A stretch of 8,865 nucleotides of DNA from an uncultured Collinsella sp. (GTDB lineage Bacteria > Actinomycetota > Coriobacteriia > Coriobacteriales > Coriobacteriaceae): positions 1 through 8,865 of the forward strand of contig CABUZF010000035.1 of the NCBI GenBank assembly GCA_902495985.1. The letters run 5' to 3'. Made by a program: the position numbers and the translations under genes. Shown one piece after another: positions 4,918-8,865 of the stretch; the stretch's first letter is position 1; each line of letters begins with the position of its first letter. The notes under the pieces were generated by a model that ran no database searches, was not told the origin of the DNA, and was given only the letters and a program-made list of their open reading frames with translations.

Positions 4918-6798
4918 CTAAATCGTGGGAAACGCGACGACGTCGGCGGGGCGTGCCAACGTCTCGGCAATACGGTCTTGTACCTCGAGCAGGCAGTCGA
5001 GCAACAGTGGGTTAAAGGTACCGCACTTACCGTCCAGGATCATCTGGATCGCCTCCTTGTGCGGGATAGCGTCCTTGTACACGCGCACGCTCGTCAGCGC
5101 ATCATACACGTCGGCCACCGAGACCACCTGCGCGGCAATGGGAATCTCGTCGCCCTTAAGGCCATCGGGATAGCCCTTGCCGTCCCAGCGCTCGTGATGC
5201 CAACGCGCAATCTGGTACGCATATTCCATAAGCGCATTGCCGACGTGATGGCGGCCCAGCTCAAGCAACATGTCGGCGCCCATCGTGGTATGCGTCTTCA
5301 TAATCTCGAACTCCTCGGGCGTAAGGCGCCCGGGTTTGTTGAGAATCGCATCGTCAATCGACATCTTGCCGATATCGTGCAGCGCCGAAGCCAAGGCAAT
5401 CGTGGAGCGTTCCTCATTGTCGAGGGAGATCGTGCCGCTACGCTGGACCAGACAGCCAAGCAGCAGCTCGGTCAGCTTCTCGATGTTCGTAACGTGCCTG
5501 CCGCTCTCGCCATTGCGAAGCTCCATGACGCCGGCCATGATGTCGATGAGCATGCGACTGTTCTTGACGCGCTCGTTGTACTGCTGGGACAGCAGGCTCG
5601 TCAGGCGGCGCTGCTTGGCGTATAGGCGGATGGTGTTGCTTACACGGCGGCGCACGACACGGGAGTCAAACGGGCGGTTGATATAGTCCGAGGCGCCCAG
5701 CTCGTACGCGCGCAAAACCATATCATCGGAATCTTCGCTCGAAATCATGATGAAAGGCAGATTGTCGATACCCGATCGGCGCGACAGATCGGCCAGCACC
5801 TCAAAGCCGCTTATGCCCGGCATGACAATATCCAGCAGCACGAGCGACAACTCATCGCCATAGCGGTCGACCATGTCGAGCGCCGTACGACCGTTGTCGG
5901 CCTCGAGGATGCAATACTCGTCCTTGAGCATCTCGTTGAGAATGGCTCGGTTCATCTCGGAGTCATCGATAATAAGCACCAAAGGCTTTTCGCTTTGGAA
6001 GGCTTCGATGGAATCGGCGTCGGTCACGACCGTACCGGCTTTTGCCTTAGCGCGGCTCAATAACTGGACAGCGCGGCCAACTCCCTCATCGACCGTCTCG
6101 CCATGAATGCGAACGCCACCAATACATGCCGTCAAGCTCACGTACTCATGGCCCGGAACAATCGTGGCATGAACGGCATCGGACACCTGATGCAGACGAC
6201 GGGTGAAGTCATCGGAGGGAATATTGGGCATGACGACCACAAACTTGTCGCAGCCATAGCGTACGAGCTCGTCAGTCGAACGAATTCCGCTGCGTATGGC
6301 TGTCGCCACAGCACCGAGCGCAAGGTCGCCGGCATGACGGCCACACGTATCGTTGAAGACCCTAAAATCATCAAGGTCGATCACCGCAACGCCGGCATTC
6401 ATGCGGGCGTTGCGGAGCTTTTCCTCGTAATATCGGCGATTGCGCACACTCGTCAGCACATCGGTGTAGACGAGGTCCTCTTCTGCAGCCTCTTGCTCAT
6501 CGATCGGACGCACCATCAGCAGGACGTGAGGCTCGCCCTCGACCTTCAGAGGGCGCAGGCGAGCGCGGTACTCGGTACCATCATTGAGCAGCTGCTCCGA
6601 TACATCATCGGAACCTGCCAAGGCCTCAAGACTTGACTGACGCAGACAAGGGCACCGATTGCCGGCGAGCAGGCAGTTAGGCTCGCTCTTAATCTGATCG
6701 GCCGACAGCAAACGCACCACGGGGTAGGTCTTCGCGACGCGGGCGACCTCGGCGGCAGCCTCCTCGTCGGTTAGATTGACCTCGTGATTATTGAGCAT
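4918..6798 (-). CDS. GGDEF (degenerate) - receiver - HD-GYP three-domain c-di-GMP signalling protein
   Basis: This 626-aa soluble protein has no membrane segments. Residues 1-105 are a PAS-like N-terminus with a Cys cluster (C42, C49, C51). Residues 110-265 are a GGDEF domain. It has YTDVLTSVRNRR and the metal-site DLDDF (D141), but its signature is GCDKF (182-186) in place of GGDEF, so cyclase activity is doubtful. An I-site RSTD (173-176) lies exactly five residues before it. Residues 272-392 are a receiver with acidic D278/D279, phosphoacceptor D323 and S353/S354; the usual Lys is Arg375 (NRPFD). Residues 415-615 are a complete HD-GYP domain: H435, HD 474-475, H503, HH 534-535, GYP 542-544 and VADVYDALT. 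Known role: HD-GYP hydrolyses c-di-GMP. Inference: a phosphodiesterase gated by phosphorylation through the adjacent HPt protein. The ATG at 6798 follows an AAAGGG site at six bases. Confidence 0.93.
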   Translation of the reverse strand: MLNNHEVNLTDEEAAAEVARVAKTYPVVRLLSADQIKSEPNCLLAGNRCPCLRQSSLEALAGSDDVSEQLLNDGTEYRARLRPLKVEGEPHVLLMVRPIDEQEAAEEDLVYTDVLTSVRNRRYYEEKLRNARMNAGVAVIDLDDFRVFNDTCGRHAGDLALGAVATAIRSGIRSTDELVRYGCDKFVVVMPNIPSDDFTRRLHQVSDAVHATIVPGHEYVSLTACIGGVRIHGETVDEGVGRAVQLLSRAKAKAGTVVTDADSIEAFQSEKPLVLIIDDSEMNRAILNEMLKDEYCILEADNGRTALDMVDRYGDELSLVLLDIVMPGISGFEVLADLSRRSGIDNLPFIMISSEDSDDMVLRAYELGASDYINRPFDSRVVRRRVSNTIRLYAKQRRLTSLLSQQYNERVKNSRMLIDIMAGVMELRNGESGRHVTNIEKLTELLLGCLVQRSGTISLDNEERSTIALASALHDIGKMSIDDAILNKPGRLTPEEFEIMKTHTTMGADMLLELGRHHVGNALMEYAYQIARWHHERWDGKGYPDGLKGDEIPIAAQVVSVADVYDALTSVRVYKDAIPHKEAIQMILDGKCGTFNPLLLDCLLEVQDRIAETLARPADVVAFPTI

Positions 6799-6811
6799 AT
6801 GGGGCCCTTTC

Positions 6812-6895
6812 TATCGTTACGCACGGCAACGGTGCATATCAATTGGTACAAGGGTAGCATCTAACAGCTGAAGGCAAACGCGCGATTATCGTTAC
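6812..6895 (-). repeat. Two direct copies of GTAACGATA in the signalling-operon leader
   Basis: In minus-strand sense, GTAACGATA occurs at 6895-6887 and again at 6820-6812, 75 bases apart. The first copy overlaps the -10 box of the operon promoter, and the second sits just before the AAAGGG ribosome-binding site. The eight-base core TAACGATA also occurs in the right half (minus sense) of the dyad at 4328-4363. It could be a regulator site, but a chance recurrence cannot be excluded. Confidence 0.3.
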
Positions 6896-6913
6896 ATTTT
6901 TATGACCTGGCAA
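6885..6913 (-). promoter_or_regulatory. Sigma70-type promoter of the GGDEF-REC-HD-GYP / HPt operon
   Basis: On the minus strand a -35 box TTGCCA (6913-6908, five of six matches) and a -10 box GATAAT (6890-6885, five of six) are separated by exactly 17 bases. Transcription would begin near 6878, giving a leader of about 80 bases before the start codon at 6798. The boxes lie in the only gap upstream of the operon and match its direction. Confidence 0.65.
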
Positions 6914-7009
6914 ACGGCGGTAATGGAGCCGCGGGCGCGCGGTTATGGGCGCATTCGTTAACAATGACGAAACGCTAACAGCCCCTCTCCCCGCAGGTCA
7001 TCGAGCGTG

Positions 7010-7807
7010 CTAACGCTCCAAGACATCGCGAACGGCGTTTGCCGCCGTAACGGGGCGATCGCGCAGACCGTTATGCGCGCCCGGGATCGTCACAAGGGGG
7101 CAATCGAGATATTCAGCAGCCGCTCGCGTACCAGCCTCGCGGGGCGTATCGACCGAAAGCTCGCCCAAAAACACGGCCGACACCGCCTTTGACGCGCGGG
7201 CGCGCTCCCAGTCGGGAGCATATGTCATATTTGTTCCATATTCGTTCGCCATAAAGCAACGACCATTGCGCAGGGCATGTTTGACTTCCGCTTCGGTCGT
7301 CCCAGGAGCCTCGGGGTCCAAGTCGCCGAGGGCTCCCAAGAAAAGCCGGAGCGCCCTTGAAACCTTTCCAGCCGCAATCATATCGAGCAAAACCGGAGCT
7401 GCGCCCATACCGACGCCTTCGGCCGACACAGCCGGCTCATGCAGAATCGCACGGGCGACGAGATGGGGTTCGGTGCGAAGAAGCTCCAGCGCCACCAACG
7501 TACCGGCGCTGTGCGCAAGCACATTTGTCGGAGCGCCAACGTGTTCGATCACGGCCTGCAGGTCGGCGGCCTGAGCGGCAAGATCATAGCTGCCGTCTGC
7601 CGCTTCGCTGCTGCCGCCACAGCCGCGGCGGTCGTAGGCAATTACGCGGTAGTTGCGACTGAGCTCACATGCGATGCCGTCGAAAAATGTGCCGTCGACA
7701 CAAGCGCCGTGCACGCACACCAAGGCAGGAGTATCAGGCGACACATCCGGGCCGGCATATTCGCGACAGGCAATCGTGGTGCCCGCATTCTCGACCGTAA
7801 AATCCAT
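7010..7807 (-). CDS. Alpha/beta hydrolase fold protein
   Basis: This 265-aa cytoplasmic protein has the standard alpha/beta hydrolase layout. Seen: the oxyanion-hole strand ALVCVHGACVDGTFFDG (residues 28-44), the VIAYDRRGCGGSS segment (55-67), the nucleophile elbow VLAHSAGTL with Ser100, an acid in GELSVDTP (probably Asp220), and the catalytic His245 in TIPGAHNGL. The elbow reads A-H-S-A-G, so the first Gly of the usual G-x-S-x-G is Ala, a substitution tolerated in this superfamily. The triad appears complete, so an active esterase, lipase or peptidase-like hydrolase is likely; the substrate cannot be predicted. The cap region (about residues 128-205) is the variable part. The ATG at 7807 has GGGGG six bases upstream. 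It is a single gene, transcribed divergently from the radical SAM gene, and its stop codon lies within a weak hairpin (7003-7018). Confidence 0.88.
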   Translation of the reverse strand: MDFTVENAGTTIACREYAGPDVSPDTPALVCVHGACVDGTFFDGIACELSRNYRVIAYDRRGCGGSSEAADGSYDLAAQAADLQAVIEHVGAPTNVLAHSAGTLVALELLRTEPHLVARAILHEPAVSAEGVGMGAAPVLLDMIAAGKVSRALRLFLGALGDLDPEAPGTTEAEVKHALRNGRCFMANEYGTNMTYAPDWERARASKAVSAVFLGELSVDTPREAGTRAAAEYLDCPLVTIPGAHNGLRDRPVTAANAVRDVLER

Positions 7808-7992
7808 GTTGTGCCCCCATCATCAACGCCCATCCAGTTGCGCGTCAGTACGGCTGGATAGACCCGCATTGCTTTACGCCTTGTTAACAGATTAACTTTA
7901 CCCGACCCGAGGCTTTTCATGACACGGCATAATGAGCGACGTGAAAAAACGAAACTTGTAAAGCAAGAGCCCGCACCCTGCTTTGGAGCCGA

Positions 7993-8001
7993 TGCTATGC
8001 T
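7993..8001 (+). promoter_or_regulatory. Candidate extended -10 promoter of the radical SAM gene
   Basis: TGCTATGCT contains a TGn motif and a TATGCT hexamer (four of six matches), ending 31 bases before the chosen start. No recognisable -35 box lies 17 bases upstream. Elsewhere in the 225-base divergent gap (7808-8032) there is a CATAAT at 7928-7933 without a partner box, and no convincing promoter for the hydrolase was found. Confidence 0.28.
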
Positions 8002-8032
8002 TAGGCACAATTGTCTTGAGGAGCATATGCCT

Positions 8033-8809
8033 ATGTCTACGTTTTTGAATGCCAGCCCCATCTTTGGGCCCGTTCGCAGCCGTCGCCTTGGTCTCTCGCT
8101 CGGCGTCAACATGATGCCGGCCAGCGGCAAAATCTGCACGTTCGACTGCATTTACTGCGAAAACGGCCTCAACGCCGAGCGCCCCTGTCATGAGCGGTAC
8201 AACACAGCTGCCGTGGTACTCGACGCGCTCGAGGCAAAGCTGCGCGAGATGGCAGCTGAGGGCGAGCTCCCCGATGTGATCACCTTCGCAGGCAACGGCG
8301 AGCCCACCGCCGCGCCGGAGTTTCCGCAGGCCATCGCCGGCGCCGTCGCGCTGCGCGACGAGCTTGCCCCAAACTCCAAGATCGCCGTGCTCTCCAACGG
8401 TACGCGCGCCGACCGCCCCGAGGTGCACGACGCGCTCATGATGGTCGACGACAACATTCTTAAGCTCGATACCGTCGACTCAGCGTTTATCCAGCTGCTC
8501 GACCAGCCCGTTGGCCCCTACGACGTCGAGCACCAGATCGAGACGTTCGCAAGCTTTGACGGTCACGTTATTATCCAGACGATCTTTTTGACCGGTGAGT
8601 ATCTGGGCAAGCCCATCGACAACACCGGCGAGGAGTACGTTGCCCCCTGGCTCGCGGCGCTTGAGCGCATTCGCCCACAGGAGGCGACCATTTACACGGT
8701 GGCGCGCGAGACACCGGTCGCCGGCCTTGCCAAAGCAGCGCCCGAGGCCCTCGACGCCATCGCCGCGCGTGTGCGCGCCCTCGGCATCCCCTGCCAGGTG
8801 AGCTACTAG
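8033..8809 (+). CDS. Radical SAM protein, COG0731-like Fe-S oxidoreductase
   Basis: This 258-aa cytoplasmic protein begins MSTFLNASPIFGPVRSRRLGLSLG, the typical start of this radical SAM group. The CxxxCxxC cluster motif CTFDCIYC (Cys35, Cys39, Cys42) would hold a [4Fe-4S] cluster that cleaves S-adenosylmethionine to a 5'-deoxyadenosyl radical. Further family features are TFAGNGEPTAAPEF (SAM-binding GxGEPT region), AVLSNGT, and LKLDTVD in the place of the usual SLD motif. The frame is open back to 7919, but the upstream residues look non-coding. GAGGAG at 8018-8023 is only three bases from an ATG at 8027 and nine from the ATG at 8033, so 8033 is preferred (8027 would add Met-Pro). The reaction catalysed is not known for this subgroup. 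No substrate-peptide gene or tRNA-modification partner is adjacent in the window. Confidence 0.88.
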   Translation: MSTFLNASPIFGPVRSRRLGLSLGVNMMPASGKICTFDCIYCENGLNAERPCHERYNTAAVVLDALEAKLREMAAEGELPDVITFAGNGEPTAAPEFPQAIAGAVALRDELAPNSKIAVLSNGTRADRPEVHDALMMVDDNILKLDTVDSAFIQLLDQPVGPYDVEHQIETFASFDGHVIIQTIFLTGEYLGKPIDNTGEEYVAPWLAALERIRPQEATIYTVARETPVAGLAKAAPEALDAIAARVRALGIPCQVSY

Positions 8810-8865
8810 CAAAACCATGCAACAGCTAGCGCCCGCCATCCCGCTCCATCAGTTGCGGTGATATA

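Noticed and set aside
4909..5625. Long plus-strand open frame (238 codons) opposite the HD-GYP region
   Set aside because: It lies antisense to a gene with complete, recognisable catalytic motifs. Its translation has no domain features, and such mirror frames are expected in GC-rich codons.
6103..6636. Plus-strand open frame of 177 codons opposite the GGDEF region
   Set aside because: It is an antisense shadow of the GGDEF domain with no ribosome-binding site and no family features.
7003..7018. Hairpin GAGCGT-loop-ACGCTC at the hydrolase stop codon as a terminator
   Set aside because: The stem is only six pairs, overlaps the stop codon and is not followed by T residues.
7832..7859. Inverted ATCCAG/CTGGAT in the divergent gap as an operator
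   Set aside because: Six-base arms with a 16-base spacer and no recurrence elsewhere; chance occurrence is plausible.
7919..8032. N-terminal extension of the radical SAM reading frame to 7919
   Set aside because: The extra 38 residues resemble no family member, and the ribosome-binding site GAGGAG lies inside this stretch, placing the start at 8033.
7898..8428. Minus-strand open frame of 176 codons opposite the radical SAM gene start
   Set aside because: It covers the CxxxCxxC motif of the plus-strand gene on the wrong strand, and its own translation has no recognisable domain.
8810..8865. Start of another gene at the ATG at 8817
   Set aside because: The frame closes after 14 codons at a TGA (8859-8861) and has no ribosome-binding site.

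Overview
The window looks like chromosomal DNA from a high-GC, Gram-positive gut actinobacterium, most likely Collinsella or a close relative in the Coriobacteriia. This assignment is an inference from codon usage and gene style. It rests on GC-rich core genes, a multidomain GGDEF/REC/HD-GYP regulator paired with a stand-alone HPt protein, and an accessory ABC-transporter segment that is visibly richer in A+T. No marker gene such as rRNA is present to settle it.

Layout. (1) 1-768, plus strand: a class I glutamine amidotransferase-like hydrolase of the peptidase C26 / gamma-glutamyl-GABA hydrolase type, cut by the left window edge, followed by a hairpin. (2) 881-3265, minus strand: a three-gene, overlapping ABC exporter operon (ATPase, permease, permease) with its own TTGACA promoter. 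(3) 3410-4308, minus strand: a two-gene unit made of a DUF2975-like membrane protein and a small Cro/CI-type HTH regulator, ending in a perfect 14-bp hairpin terminator. A 36-bp imperfect dyad sits just upstream of it. (4) 4421-4513: a palindromic repeat with a 19-bp perfect inverted core and a third partial copy. (5) 4538-6798, minus strand: a two-gene signalling operon of a 626-aa GGDEF-REC-HD-GYP protein and an HPt phosphotransfer protein, with a good sigma70-type promoter at 6885-6913. (6) 7010-7807, minus strand: an alpha/beta hydrolase. (7) 8033-8809, plus strand: a radical SAM protein, divergent from the hydrolase.

How the genes may work together. The HPt protein is a natural phosphodonor or sink for the receiver domain of its operon partner, and that receiver would gate the HD-GYP phosphodiesterase. 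The GGDEF domain has lost key active-site residues (GCDKF in place of GGDEF) but keeps a correctly spaced RxxD inhibitory-site motif. It may therefore sense c-di-GMP or bind GTP rather than make c-di-GMP. The DUF2975/HTH pair next to the ABC operon resembles a membrane-linked regulatory pair, and TTTATCG-type motifs lie in both control regions, so the pair may regulate itself and the transporter.

No CRISPR array, tRNA, rRNA, transposase, integrase or recognisable defence system was seen. No gene-free stretch exceeds about 230 bases. The most unusual items are the degenerate but I-site-bearing GGDEF fusion, the dyad/HTH/ABC regulatory arrangement, and the palindromic repeat.
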